Shown here piece after piece: positions 34,875 to 44,265 of a DNA stretch of 64,000 nucleotides. The translations under genes and the position numbers were made by a program. The stretch spans positions 248,001 through 312,000 of the forward strand of contig CBDDDI010000005.1 in the NCBI GenBank assembly GCA_965226565.1, read 5' to 3'. The first letter of the stretch is position 1, and every line of letters starts with the position of its first letter. Below the pieces are notes generated by a model. The model was not told the DNA's origin. It made no database searches and worked only from the letters and a program-made list of their open reading frames with translations. This DNA comes from SZUA-444 sp965226565. GTDB lineage: Bacteria > Bacillota > Clostridia > Oscillospirales > Ruminococcaceae.

Positions 34875-34903
34875 ATTATAATACAAAATACGAATAATTT
34901 CAA
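34875..34903 (-). promoter_or_regulatory. Promoter of nfnAB
   Basis: Minus strand TTGAAA (34898-34903), 17 bp, TATAAT (34875-34880), 30 bp upstream of the nfnA start. Confidence 0.65.
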
Positions 34904-35239
34904 CAAGCAAATTTAGGTTATATAAAAATATTTCCATGTAACTAAATTAATTTAAAATATAAACATTTATATTTCCATTTTAATATAATATTCATCTTTT
35001 GAAATTGACTATAAAAACACATATAGCAACGTTTTTATGGTAATATAAACACCTATATGCAAATTATTCATTTATAATATATTTAAATAAATGAGTAGTA
35101 TAATTAAAAATATAGCAATAATAATTAAATTATGTTACGAATATACTTAAGTGTTACAAAGTATAAAGAAAATACTATTGTTTTTAAACTCTAGTAGTGT
35201 TAAAATTATAGTCATTAATATTAAAGAAAAGAGGTTTGT
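34904..35239. other. Intergenic region before the GHL10 lipoprotein
   Basis: About 335 bp of AT-rich DNA between divergent genes. The only clear element is a candidate promoter TTGTTT (35178-35183), 17 bp, TAAAAT (35201-35206) for the downstream gene. No gene or strong hairpin was found. Confidence 0.45.
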
Positions 35240-36766
35240 ATGAAAAAGTATAGTATAATTATATCGATAGTTTTAATCGTTAGTCTTTTATCTGGATGTA
35301 CAGAAGGCAAAACTACAGGAAATAATGACTTGGAAAAAGGTAATGTTAATTTACCTGTTAACGATGTAAATACTGATATCTCACAAGACGAAACAACAAA
35401 TTCAGATTCTTCTAATATTAATAGTACAACTAGTGATGAAACAACTTCAAACAGCACAAAAGATTCATCAACTGAAAGTTCTTCAAATTCATCTAGAACA
35501 GAGTCTTCTGGTTCAAATTCTTCTAGAAAAGATTCATTAAACTCGAATTCATCTAATCAAAGTAAAGATTCTTCTAGTTCAAATTCATCTAATGGAAATA
35601 AAGACTCTTCCAGTTCAAATTCATCTAATGGAAGTAAGGATTCTTCTAGTTCAAATCAAAGCACCACTCAAAAACCTCCAAACAAAAAACCTATAAACGT
35701 CGGAAAAGGTAATAAAATAAATTACTCTATCCAAAAAGGTGTTTGGATTTCTTATATTGATAAACCAATCAAAGCGAATGGAATGAGTGAATCAACATAT
35801 AGAGCAAAAATATCAAAAGCATTAAAAGATTTTAAAAACATGGGCGGAAACACTGTATATGTTCATGTAAGATCTCATAGTGATGCATATTATAACTCTT
35901 CACTTTTTCCAAAAAGTTATAGAACATCTACAACTTTTGACCAACTAAAAGTTATGGTTAAAGAAGCTCATAACCTTGGTTTATCATTTCATGCTTGGAT
36001 TAATCCAATGCGTGGACCAACTGAAAGTGTATTAAAAAACACTAATAACAAATATCCAATAAAAAAATGGTACAATGATTCATCTAAAAAAGGAAAATAT
36101 ATAGTTCAAACATCTGGTCGTTATTGGTTAAATCCAGCTTATCCTGAAGTTAGAAAATTAATTAGTGATGGAGTTAAAGAAATAGTTACTAACTATGATG
36201 TTGACGCTATACATATTGACGATTATTTTTATCCAACAACAAGTGCTAGTTTTGATCAAGCTGCTTATAATATTTATGGCAAAGGCAAAAGTTTAAGCGA
36301 TTTTAGATTAAACAATGCCACAATAATGGTAAAATCCATATATGATACTATTAAAAGTGCTAATAACAATATTTTGTTTGGCATAAGTCCACAAGGTAAT
36401 ATTAACAATAATTATATTAGTCAATATAGTGATGTTAAAAAATGGGCTGGTACACCTGGTTATTGTGATTATATAATGCCACAAATGTATTGGACTGAAA
36501 AACGATATTTTGAAAACAGAATTGATGACTGGAGCAATATGATAAAAACTCCTTCAGTAAAATTAGTAATTGGATTAGGATTATATAAAGCAGTATCCGG
36601 AGGAGGATATGGTTTTGTATATGAATCTAACATAATGAAAAAACAAATTGAATATTGCGAAACATTATCTAAGTATAGTGGAGTTGCATTATTCAGATAT
36701 GATAATTTTACTAACGGAAAATATTCACAAACAGAAGCCAAAGGAATATCTGAAGCATTTAAATAA
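35240..36766 (+). CDS. Lipoprotein with GHL10 (DUF187-type) glycoside-hydrolase-like domain
   Basis: This 508-residue lipoprotein has lipobox LLSGC (Cys20). Residues about 45-150 are a Ser/Asn/Lys-rich low-complexity linker with tandem NSSNG(N/S)KDSSSS units, a flexible wall-spanning spacer. The catalytic-like domain (about 165-500) has GVWISYIDKPIKANGM, the Asn-Thr-Val-Tyr-x-His-Val-Arg block, HAWINPMRG, LNPAYPEVRKLI and the acidic pair in AIHIDDYFYP. GHL10 proteins are TIM-barrel putative glycosidases acting on cell-wall or peptidoglycan sugars; the exact substrate is unproven. Only 13 bp separate it from the next gene, an amidase fusion, suggesting a joint role in the envelope, possibly in sporulation. 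Confidence 0.85.
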   Translation: MKKYSIIISIVLIVSLLSGCTEGKTTGNNDLEKGNVNLPVNDVNTDISQDETTNSDSSNINSTTSDETTSNSTKDSSTESSSNSSRTESSGSNSSRKDSLNSNSSNQSKDSSSSNSSNGNKDSSSSNSSNGSKDSSSSNQSTTQKPPNKKPINVGKGNKINYSIQKGVWISYIDKPIKANGMSESTYRAKISKALKDFKNMGGNTVYVHVRSHSDAYYNSSLFPKSYRTSTTFDQLKVMVKEAHNLGLSFHAWINPMRGPTESVLKNTNNKYPIKKWYNDSSKKGKYIVQTSGRYWLNPAYPEVRKLISDGVKEIVTNYDVDAIHIDDYFYPTTSASFDQAAYNIYGKGKSLSDFRLNNATIMVKSIYDTIKSANNNILFGISPQGNINNNYISQYSDVKKWAGTPGYCDYIMPQMYWTEKRYFENRIDDWSNMIKTPSVKLVIGLGLYKAVSGGGYGFVYESNIMKKQIEYCETLSKYSGVALFRYDNFTNGKYSQTEAKGISEAFK

Positions 36767-36779
36767 TTAAGGAGACATT

Positions 36780-39773
36780 ATGAAAAACAAATTCAGAATA
36801 GTTAATTTATTATTAACATTTGTAATGATTATATCATTGTCTACTCAGAATAATATATTGATAAATGATTTAGATGTTTTTGCAACTGAAACAAAATCAG
36901 AAACCACTAAAACTACCGAAACTGCTAAATCTGATAAAACTAATAAGCCTAATGAAAATGCTGAAAAAACAGATGAGAAATTTGTTCCGAATTTCACATT
37001 TCCTGATGAATTAAGATCTGTAACTATAACACCTGGTTATGATTTTTATAAAACAAAAGGTCAATCGGCGACTAAAACAAAATCAGAAATACAAAATATT
37101 ATTAATGATGTGAATAGTTTTCAATTAAACTCTATTGTTATCGATACTAATTATAACAATAAAGCTTATTATACATCTGATGTAATTCCTACAGAAGAAG
37201 AAACAGCTTTAAAAATGCTTATTGAAGAAGCAAAGAAAAATTATTTATTTGTTTATGTAAATTTTGATATTAATTTTGTTCTTAATGAATTTCCAAAAGA
37301 TAATCTACAAGAAAAAATAAATTATCTAACAAGTATAGCATATAAATTCTCAAGAGAATATATGGTTGATGGTGTAATTCTTGAAGGATATTATGCAAAC
37401 AAAGATATTTCAAATTATGGTACATACATTAATAATGGATCTGGAATAGGATTTGAAAACTATCTTCTTGAAAATGGAGCATATATTTTCAGTCTTGTAA
37501 GTGATTCAATACACAAAAGTGATAACACTATACCTGTTGGAATAACAATATCAAATGCTTGGGCAAATTCATCATCAAATAAAAAAGGTAGTAATACACA
37601 TGATAATTTTGAAGCATTAAATGATGGATATGCTGATACTATTTCTTATTTAAAAGAAAATTATGCTGATTTTATAATGTTAAAAACAACAGGTTCTTTA
37701 ACAGACAGCAAAATGCCATTTTCAACAGTAACAAAATGGTGGAGCAATCAAGCAAAAGAAAATGATATACCACTTTTTATATCACATGCAAATGAGAAAA
37801 TTGGTACATCAGCACAAGGTTGGAGTTTTAGTGACCAAATTGTTAAACAATTATTAGATGTCAAAAAGATGCCTAAATATTCAGGTAGCACATTTAATTC
37901 TTTACAACAATTAAGAAACAATACATCTTCTACTAATGCAATGATTAAATTTTATCAAAATCAAATTGATAAAAATAGTTTGCTTAATGAACTTGAAATC
38001 AACTCTCCAACAAAAACAACATATACAACTTATGAACCTAATGTAAAATTCCAAGGTTCATTTGATAGTAATTTTGATGTTACTTTTAATGACAAACCTA
38101 TTAAACTAAACAAAGCTGGTTATTTCTATTATGAACTACCTTTAGAAGTTGGTTTAAACACATTTAAAATTGAAAACAAAGGTAAAGTAATTATATACAG
38201 AATAACAAGAAAAATTAAAGTTTTAAAAAGTGTAACACCAACTGCTGCACTTAAAATTGATGGAAAAACCAAAGTTTCTGTATCTGCTATTGCATATAAA
38301 GGATCTGTTGTTAGAGCAAAATTTAATGGAAGTACTATTACATTAAAAGAAAATACTGCTTCTGATAATATTGATATTAACTCTAGTTATGCTGAATTTA
38401 CTGGATCTTTTAATACTCCAAAAGGTGTGATAGGATCAGAAAAAAAATTAGGAAGTATTGCTTTTTATGCAAGTTATAAAGGTGCAAATCATGAAAGTAG
38501 AACTGGTGCATCAGTTAGATTAAATGCTTTACCTGAAAAACCAAAACCAGAAGTAGTTTTACCTGATGTATCTAAAGGAACTCAAGGAAATCCTACTATT
38601 CCACAACCACAAACTCCTCCTGAACCTGAATCTGGAAAAACTAGCTTATTAAAAATAACAACTGATTGTGCAAAAATATACGATGCAACTAATACATATA
38701 AATATCCAGTTCCACGTTCAAGACTTCCTGTTGGAACATATGATATTTTTAAATCAACAAGTGGATATTATTATACAACATTGTCAGGACGAAGAATTCC
38801 GAAAAGTTATGCTCAAAAAATAGATAACCAAAATCCTATTCTTAATAATGAAATATTGTTTAAACAAGCTTCTGTTGTTAATTATGATACTATATTAAAA
38901 TTCAAATTAAACACTCCAGTTCCTATTGATGTTTCATATAGTCCTTGTAAATACTACAAAGGAAGATTTGGAGATTATAAAGTTGACTTTAATTCAAACC
39001 AAATTATTTTAACATTTGATTATGTTACAAAACATGATTATAACGTTAATTTACCTTCTGCTTCAATTTTCTCTTCAGCTAAATGGAGCTATACAAAAGT
39101 TAATGATAATTATTATAGACAACATTTAACTTTGACACTTAAAAAATCAGGTGCATATTCAGGAGTTTCATATAATTATACAAATGATGGAACATTAACT
39201 GTTAGATTTAATGGTCATCCTAAAACATTAAAAGGTGCTGTTATTGTAGTAGATCCTGGACATGGACTTGTAGGAAACAATAAAAATGATCCTGGAGCTC
39301 AAGGTCATGTAATTGAAAGAGATATAAATTTACAAGTTGCTAAAATTGTTGAATCTAAATTAAAAAATCTTGGTGCTACTATACACAGATTAAAAACAGA
39401 GAACACTAATTATATAACACAGTATAGAGCTGATTATGCTAGAAAATATAAACCTGATATGTATATTTCTATACATTGTAATGCTGCAGGCTCTTCTGCA
39501 AAAGGTTCAGAAGCATTTTATTTCTATCCATTTTCACAACCTTTAGCAAAATATATGGCTAATAATCTTTCAACTGCACTTGAAACTACTAATAGAGGTA
39601 ATTTTTATAATGAGTATTGGGTTACTTTACAAGAAGAATTTCCTTCTACATTAATAGAGCTTGGATTTGTAACAAATGAAAATGAAGCAATGAAATTAGC
39701 AGATGAAACTTATCAAAATAAAATAGCAGATTCAATTATTGAAAGTATTAAACAATATTTATCTAATAATTAA
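36780..39773 (+). CDS. Exported GHL10-like protein fused to an N-acetylmuramoyl-L-alanine amidase
   Basis: This 997-residue exported protein has a hydrophobic signal segment (NLLLTFVMIISLSTQNNILI). Residues about 60-415 are a GHL10-like barrel related to the upstream lipoprotein (NSIVIDTNYNNKAYYTSD, NGSGIGFENYLL, SNAWANSSSNK), but the DDYFYP acidic motif reads VILEGYYAN, so that part may be inactive. Beta-sandwich linkers (about 430-620) and an SPOR/SH3-like segment follow. The C-terminal Amidase_3 domain (about 815-997) is intact: His in VDPGHGLVGN, Glu in ERDINLQ, His in ISIHCNA, and catalytic Glu in LIELGFVTN. It cleaves the MurNAc-L-Ala bond. AAGGAGA precedes the ATG. It is in an operon with the upstream GHL10 gene and followed by a terminator. 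Confidence 0.86.
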   Translation: MKNKFRIVNLLLTFVMIISLSTQNNILINDLDVFATETKSETTKTTETAKSDKTNKPNENAEKTDEKFVPNFTFPDELRSVTITPGYDFYKTKGQSATKTKSEIQNIINDVNSFQLNSIVIDTNYNNKAYYTSDVIPTEEETALKMLIEEAKKNYLFVYVNFDINFVLNEFPKDNLQEKINYLTSIAYKFSREYMVDGVILEGYYANKDISNYGTYINNGSGIGFENYLLENGAYIFSLVSDSIHKSDNTIPVGITISNAWANSSSNKKGSNTHDNFEALNDGYADTISYLKENYADFIMLKTTGSLTDSKMPFSTVTKWWSNQAKENDIPLFISHANEKIGTSAQGWSFSDQIVKQLLDVKKMPKYSGSTFNSLQQLRNNTSSTNAMIKFYQNQIDKNSLLNELEINSPTKTTYTTYEPNVKFQGSFDSNFDVTFNDKPIKLNKAGYFYYELPLEVGLNTFKIENKGKVIIYRITRKIKVLKSVTPTAALKIDGKTKVSVSAIAYKGSVVRAKFNGSTITLKENTASDNIDINSSYAEFTGSFNTPKGVIGSEKKLGSIAFYASYKGANHESRTGASVRLNALPEKPKPEVVLPDVSKGTQGNPTIPQPQTPPEPESGKTSLLKITTDCAKIYDATNTYKYPVPRSRLPVGTYDIFKSTSGYYYTTLSGRRIPKSYAQKIDNQNPILNNEILFKQASVVNYDTILKFKLNTPVPIDVSYSPCKYYKGRFGDYKVDFNSNQIILTFDYVTKHDYNVNLPSASIFSSAKWSYTKVNDNYYRQHLTLTLKKSGAYSGVSYNYTNDGTLTVRFNGHPKTLKGAVIVVDPGHGLVGNNKNDPGAQGHVIERDINLQVAKIVESKLKNLGATIHRLKTENTNYITQYRADYARKYKPDMYISIHCNAAGSSAKGSEAFYFYPFSQPLAKYMANNLSTALETTNRGNFYNEYWVTLQEEFPSTLIELGFVTNENEAMKLADETYQNKIADSIIESIKQYLSNN

Positions 39774-39779
39774 TTTTTA

Positions 39780-39809
39780 ACACCACACAATATCGTGTGG
39801 TGTTTTTTT
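39780..39809 (+). terminator. Terminator of the GHL10/amidase operon
   Basis: ACACCACAC (39780-39788) pairs with GTGTGGTGT (39795-39803), followed by seven T residues. Confidence 0.92.
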
Positions 39810-39845
39810 ATAAAAAATATTATAGTATTAATAGTATAGATAAAA

Positions 39846-39884
39846 ACAAAAAAACCTGCCACACAAAATAATGTAGCAGGTTTT
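39846..39884 (-). terminator. Terminator of sigG
   Basis: AAAACCTGC (39851-39859) pairs with GCAGGTTTT (39876-39884), with further ACA/TGT pairing inside. A T-rich tract follows on the minus strand, 5 bp after the sigG stop. Confidence 0.82.
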
Positions 39885-39888
39885 AAAA

Positions 39889-40659
39889 CTATATCCTTCT
39901 TTTTATCCTATCTAAAGCACCTTTTTCCAGCCTTGAAACTTGAGCTTGAGAAATGCCAATGCTATCAGCAACTTCTACTTGAGTTTTACCTTTAAAAAAT
40001 CTTAAAAATAAAATTTTCTTTTCTCTTGGCAATAAATTTCCTATAGCTTCTTTTAATGAAATTTCCTCAATCCAATTCATATCATCATTTTTATCACCAA
40101 CTTGATCAAGAACATATAAAGTATCACCTAAATCAGAATAAACAGGCTCATATAATGAAATAGGATCACTTATTGATTCAAGTGCAAGAACAACATCAAT
40201 TCTTTTTACTTCTATTCTTTTTGCTATTTCATCAATACTAGGCTCTTCATTTTTTTCTCTCAAAAGCTGTTCTTTAGCTTGCATAGCCTTATAAGCTAAA
40301 TCTCTTAAAGAACGACTTACTCTAATTGGATTATTATCCCTTAAATATCTCCTTAATTCTCCAGAAATCATAGGAACAGCATAAGTTGAAAATCTAACAT
40401 TTTGAGATATATCAAAATTATCAATCGCTTTCATCAAGCCTATACAACCTACTTGAAATAAATCATCTGGATTTTCACCTCTACCAATAAATTTCTGTAA
40501 AACACTCAAAACCAATCGCAAATTACCTTTAATAAGTTTACTTCTAGCCTCTTTATCACCTTGCTTAACTCTTTTAAGCAAAGCCATTTTTTCTGCTTCT
40601 TTTAAAACTGTCAATTTTGAAGTATTTACACCGCTTATTTCTACCTTATTATAGTGCAT
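39889..40659 (-). CDS. sigG: Sporulation forespore-specific sigma factor SigG
   Basis: This 256-residue sigma-70-family factor directs late gene expression in the forespore. The N-terminus NKVEISGVNTSKL matches the SigG-specific start of B. subtilis (NKVEICGVDTSKL). Region 2 (NLRLVLSVLQKF, DDLFQVGCIGLMKAIDNFD, VRFSTYAVPMISGELRRYLRDNNPIRVSRSLRD) and region 4 (GKTQVEVADSIGISQAQVSRLEK) are intact. SigG is normally followed or preceded by spoIIGA-sigE; those are absent, so the gene stands alone. A sigma-F/G-type promoter lies upstream, as expected for forespore control. Confidence 0.95.
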   Translation of the reverse strand: MHYNKVEISGVNTSKLTVLKEAEKMALLKRVKQGDKEARSKLIKGNLRLVLSVLQKFIGRGENPDDLFQVGCIGLMKAIDNFDISQNVRFSTYAVPMISGELRRYLRDNNPIRVSRSLRDLAYKAMQAKEQLLREKNEEPSIDEIAKRIEVKRIDVVLALESISDPISLYEPVYSDLGDTLYVLDQVGDKNDDMNWIEEISLKEAIGNLLPREKKILFLRFFKGKTQVEVADSIGISQAQVSRLEKGALDRIKRRI

Positions 40660-40697
40660 ATTAAAACTCCTGAAAATTTAGTTTGTCTTATATACTA

Positions 40698-40726
40698 ATT
40701 ATTGTCAGAAGCATTTTTTTATATGC
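40698..40726 (-). promoter_or_regulatory. Sigma-F/sigma-G-type promoter of sigG
   Basis: Minus strand GCATA (40722-40726), 15 bp, GACAATAAT (40698-40706). The sigma-F consensus is approximately GyATA-N15-GGnnAnAnT; only the second G of the -10 differs. Transcription would start about 30 bp before the ribosome binding site. Confidence 0.6.
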
Positions 40727-41155
40727 AATTTTTACTTGTGTATTTTTTGGTAATATCAGATTAGAACATTTTTTATTATATTTTCACTTAATTTATCACA
40801 GTATAAAAAAAATCATTAATAAAATACATATTCATATGAACATAATACTTAATTTTCAAAAGTTATTTAAACTATTAATTATACAAAAAATCATATAATT
40901 TTTCAAGCATTTCATCATATTTTATAATAAATCACATAAAACCACTAATTAATATAGAAATATTGTTTAAAGTGTAAAAAATATTTCGTTGTGTTATTGT
41001 ATTTTGTAATAAAAATAGAAAAATATTTTTATATGATATTTTGTTAATAAATTTTTTAAACATAAATACGATTATTCTATGCATTTAATTTAAAATGTAT
41101 TGCTTTTTGTAACCTTTTTTTAGGTTATTTTAAAACATAAAAAAAGAAATAAATA

Positions 41156-41184
41156 TTGCAAATTTTAGAATTTTAGTGTAAAAT
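41156..41184 (+). promoter_or_regulatory. Promoter of the opp operon
   Basis: TTGCAA (41156-41161), 17 bp, TAAAAT (41179-41184), 42 bp before the oppA ATG. Confidence 0.6.
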
Positions 41185-41226
41185 AATATGGTAAGTAAAA
41201 AAATATATTGAGAGAGGTATTCAAAA

Positions 41227-43065
41227 ATGAAAAAAAGATTATTAGTGGCCATCTTAGCGGCAACGATGTCATTAACTTCATTTGTCGGTTGTAATAACGA
41301 CACTACAAACTCTGGAAAAACACCAAACGGTTTTGTTATTGGAAGCACAACAGAACTTAACGGTGACTTTTTAACAGGATGGACAAATGGATCTCAAAAT
41401 GCAGCAGTTAAAGAACTTATTGATGGTTATTCAACATACGAATTTGTTGAATCTCAAGAGTTTAAGTTAAATGATATAGCTGTTAAAAAAGTAGAGACAT
41501 CTAAAGATTCTGCAGGAAATAAAACATATAAATTTACTATTAATGAAAATCTAGTATGGAATAATGGCGAGCCTATTACAGCTAGAGATTACGTTTTTTC
41601 TGCCTTGTTTGTATCTTCAAAAGAATTTGAGCAACTTGATGGAGCTGATAACACATCATGTGATAGACTTCTTGGTTCAGAAAAATTTATGAAAGGAGAA
41701 ACAAAAACATTTTCTGGCGTTAGATTGCTTGGAGATTATGAATTCTCTTTAACAATTTCAAAAGAAAATGTGCCATACTATTATGAAAAAGCTTTAGTTG
41801 CAGTATCTCCATTACCTATGGATGTAATTGCACCAGAAGTTAAAATCACAGATGATGGAAATGGAGCAACTTTCTCAGATAACTATACAGTAGAATTACT
41901 TAAGAAAACTGTTTTAGATCCTAAAACAGGCTACAGATATAATCCTAAAGTAACTTGTGGACCTTATAATTTTGTAAGTTTTGATAAAGGTAGCCTTACT
42001 GGTGTGCTTGAACTTAATGATAAATTTTTAGGCAGAACTGGTGATAACGCTAAAGGTTCAATAAAAAAATTAGTATTAAAAACAGTTACTCCTGCTACAG
42101 AAATGGACGAATTAAAAGCAGGCACTGTTGATTTATTACCTGGCGTTTCTGGCGGAGAAGAAATTGACTCAGGTTTGGATATAGTTGATAGCCTTAAAGC
42201 TGATTACACAAAATATGAACGTTCAGGATATGGCAAAATCGAATTTGCATGCGAATTTGGTCCTACACAATTTAAAGAAGTTCGCCAAGCTGTAGCTTAT
42301 TGCTTAGATAGAGTTAAATTTGCTACAACATATACAGGTGGTTATGGATCATTAACACATGGTTTCTACGCTTTATCACAATGGGAATACCAAAAAAATA
42401 AAAAAACATTAGAACGAGAATTAAATCCTTATACATATGATGTTGCTAAAGCTGAAAAAACTCTAATAGACGGTGGCTGGACATTAAATTCTAAAGGAAA
42501 AGAATTTGTTAAAGGCCAAGACACTATTCGTTATAAAAAAGTAGATGGTAAATTAATGCCACTTACTATTAAATGGGGAGCTACAGACAATCCTGTTGCT
42601 TCTTTAATATCAGCTTCACTTCCAACTGTCACAGAAAAAATTGGTATGAAAATAGAACAAACAGTTTTAGACTTCGGTACACTTCTTGAATACATACGTC
42701 GTAATTCAGACGAATATAAAAAATACCATATGTTTAATTTAGCAATGGGATATAACACAACAAATCCAGTATGGTATTACTTTAGTCCTGAAGAAAAATA
42801 TTTAGGACAACTTAATACATCACGTATTAATGATGAAAAATTATATTCTTTAGCTAATGAAATGAAAACTACTGAACCAGGTAACAAAGAAGCTTGGTCG
42901 AAAAAATGGGTAGAACTCCAAAAACGTTACAATGAGTTATTACCAACTTTACCTCTTTATTCAGATATATATCATGAATTCTTCAATACTAAATTAAAAA
43001 ATTACAAGCCAAATGGTCTATGGGGATGGCAATATGCAATTTTACGTGCGAATTTAGAAGCATAA
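41227..43065 (+). CDS. oppA: Oligopeptide ABC transporter substrate-binding lipoprotein OppA
   Basis: This 612-residue lipoprotein (signal peptide with SFVGC lipobox, Cys22) belongs to solute-binding family 5. Seen: YTFTINENLVWNNGEPITARDYVFS, the family core W-x-[ND]-G-x-[PK]-x-[TK]-A-x-D-x-[VI]; VRQAVAYCLDRVKF; and a long C-terminal lobe. It binds extracellular peptides and delivers them to OppBC. An intercistronic hairpin/terminator after the gene fits excess OppA over the membrane components. Ribosome binding site GAGAGG. Confidence 0.9.
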   Translation: MKKRLLVAILAATMSLTSFVGCNNDTTNSGKTPNGFVIGSTTELNGDFLTGWTNGSQNAAVKELIDGYSTYEFVESQEFKLNDIAVKKVETSKDSAGNKTYKFTINENLVWNNGEPITARDYVFSALFVSSKEFEQLDGADNTSCDRLLGSEKFMKGETKTFSGVRLLGDYEFSLTISKENVPYYYEKALVAVSPLPMDVIAPEVKITDDGNGATFSDNYTVELLKKTVLDPKTGYRYNPKVTCGPYNFVSFDKGSLTGVLELNDKFLGRTGDNAKGSIKKLVLKTVTPATEMDELKAGTVDLLPGVSGGEEIDSGLDIVDSLKADYTKYERSGYGKIEFACEFGPTQFKEVRQAVAYCLDRVKFATTYTGGYGSLTHGFYALSQWEYQKNKKTLERELNPYTYDVAKAEKTLIDGGWTLNSKGKEFVKGQDTIRYKKVDGKLMPLTIKWGATDNPVASLISASLPTVTEKIGMKIEQTVLDFGTLLEYIRRNSDEYKKYHMFNLAMGYNTTNPVWYYFSPEEKYLGQLNTSRINDEKLYSLANEMKTTEPGNKEAWSKKWVELQKRYNELLPTLPLYSDIYHEFFNTKLKNYKPNGLWGWQYAILRANLEA

Positions 43066-43096
43066 TTATTGATATCACTTCAAAATTATTATATTC

Positions 43097-43136
43097 GGAT
43101 AGGACGTATAAACTATGTCCTATCCTTATTATTTTT
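43097..43136 (+). terminator. Partial terminator between oppA and oppB
   Basis: A 12-bp stem (43097-43108 with 43114-43125, one G-T wobble) is followed by TTATTATTTTT. It is a likely read-through terminator that sets oppA above oppBCDF. Confidence 0.7.
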
Positions 43137-43196
43137 AAAAATTCATGATAATTGCTGGTTATTTATCAGTTAATAACTGAAAACTAAAAATAACGA

Positions 43197-43239
43197 ACAA
43201 TTGCAAAGCTTTCAAAAAAATTGCAAGTTTTGCAATTGT
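43197..43239 (+). repeat. Long-loop inverted repeat with three TTGCAA motifs before oppB
   Basis: ACAATTGCAAA (43197-43207) and TTTGCAATTGT (43229-43239) form a perfect 11-bp inverted repeat. The 21-nt loop contains another TTGCAA. It ends 12 bases before the oppB ribosome binding site, so it could be an operator or an RNA element controlling oppB. Confidence 0.5.
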
Positions 43240-43264
43240 CCAAACTAAAGAGGAGAAAATAAAA

Positions 43265-44248
43265 ATGTTCAAATACATATTAAAACGTCTTGGATATTTA
43301 GTATTTGTCTTATTTCTAGTATCAATGATATTATTTGGTATATTTAAAATGGTACCTGGAGATCCAGTTGCTATGATGCTTGATGGACAAAAACTTTCTA
43401 TGTCACCTACTGAATATCAAACTTTATATGAAAAAACAAGAGAAAAACTAGGTGTAGATAAACCTATTCCTGTTCAATATTTTAACTGGGTTGTTAATAC
43501 AGTTCAAGGTGATTTAGGTTACTCAATCCATTATAGAAAACCTGTTACAGAGGTTCTCTCGTATCCACTTATAAATACAGTTCAGCTTAATATATTTACA
43601 ATGATATTAACTTTCTTAATTACTATACCACTTGGAATTACAACGGCTGTAAAGAAATATTCTACGTATGATAATTTTATACAAGTCTTTTCAGTAATTG
43701 GATATAGTATACCATCGTTTATTATAGGGCTTGTGTTTATTTTCTTGTTTGCAGTTTTGATACCAATCTTTCCGATAAGTGGATCTATGACGCCAGGATC
43801 ACAATTTACAGGATTCCAAGCTTTTTCAGATAAAATCTATTATATGGCACTTCCTGTTATAGTTATGACATTTGGATCTTTAGGAGGCATTACACGTTAT
43901 GTTCGTGGTGCAATGATCGAAGCATTACAAATGGACTACATCAGAACAGCAAGAGCTAAAGGCCTTAAAGAAAAAGTTGTTATATATGTTCATGCATTTA
44001 GAAACTCACTAATTCCTTTAGTTACAATAGTCACAGGTTGGCTTGTAAGCTTATTTGGAGGATCAGTTATTATTGAATCTGTTTTTGAATGGAACGGTAT
44101 GGGAAAACTTTTAGTTAACTCACTTCGTCAACAAGACTTTTCTGTTGCTATGGCAATTCAAATATTCTTTGTTTTACTTGTACTTGCAGGTAACTTAATA
44201 ATGGATATTGGATACAGTTTAGTTGATCCACGTGTTAAATTAGACTAA
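43265..44248 (+). CDS. oppB: Oligopeptide ABC transporter permease OppB
   Basis: This 327-residue permease has six TM segments and the DppB/OppB family features: N-terminal KYILKRLGYLVFVLFLVSMILFGIFKMVPGDP, the extracellular loop with YGPVxxQYxxW-like VDKPIPVQYFNWVVNTVQGDLGYSI, and the cytoplasmic EAA loop DYIRTARAKGLKEKVVIYVHAFRNSLIP. Length and architecture are ordinary, in contrast to its partner OppC. AGAGGAG precedes the ATG. Confidence 0.95.
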   Translation: MFKYILKRLGYLVFVLFLVSMILFGIFKMVPGDPVAMMLDGQKLSMSPTEYQTLYEKTREKLGVDKPIPVQYFNWVVNTVQGDLGYSIHYRKPVTEVLSYPLINTVQLNIFTMILTFLITIPLGITTAVKKYSTYDNFIQVFSVIGYSIPSFIIGLVFIFLFAVLIPIFPISGSMTPGSQFTGFQAFSDKIYYMALPVIVMTFGSLGGITRYVRGAMIEALQMDYIRTARAKGLKEKVVIYVHAFRNSLIPLVTIVTGWLVSLFGGSVIIESVFEWNGMGKLLVNSLRQQDFSVAMAIQIFFVLLVLAGNLIMDIGYSLVDPRVKLD

Positions 44249-44265
44249 AAGGAAAGGTAAAAAAT

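Larger units (their letters stand above)
40660..41226. other. Intergenic region between sigG and the opp operon
   Basis: About 570 bp, extremely AT-rich, with the divergent sigG and oppA promoters at its two ends. A small hairpin (TAACC paired with GGTTA around a T-rich loop, 41110-41127) lies before the oppA promoter. No gene was recognised in the middle. Confidence 0.5.

Noticed and set aside
40683..40898. 71-codon plus-strand frame in the sigG-opp intergenic region
   Set aside because: Low-complexity Ile/Phe/Leu-rich product of AT-rich DNA, no ribosome binding site, and it overlaps the sigG promoter on the other strand.
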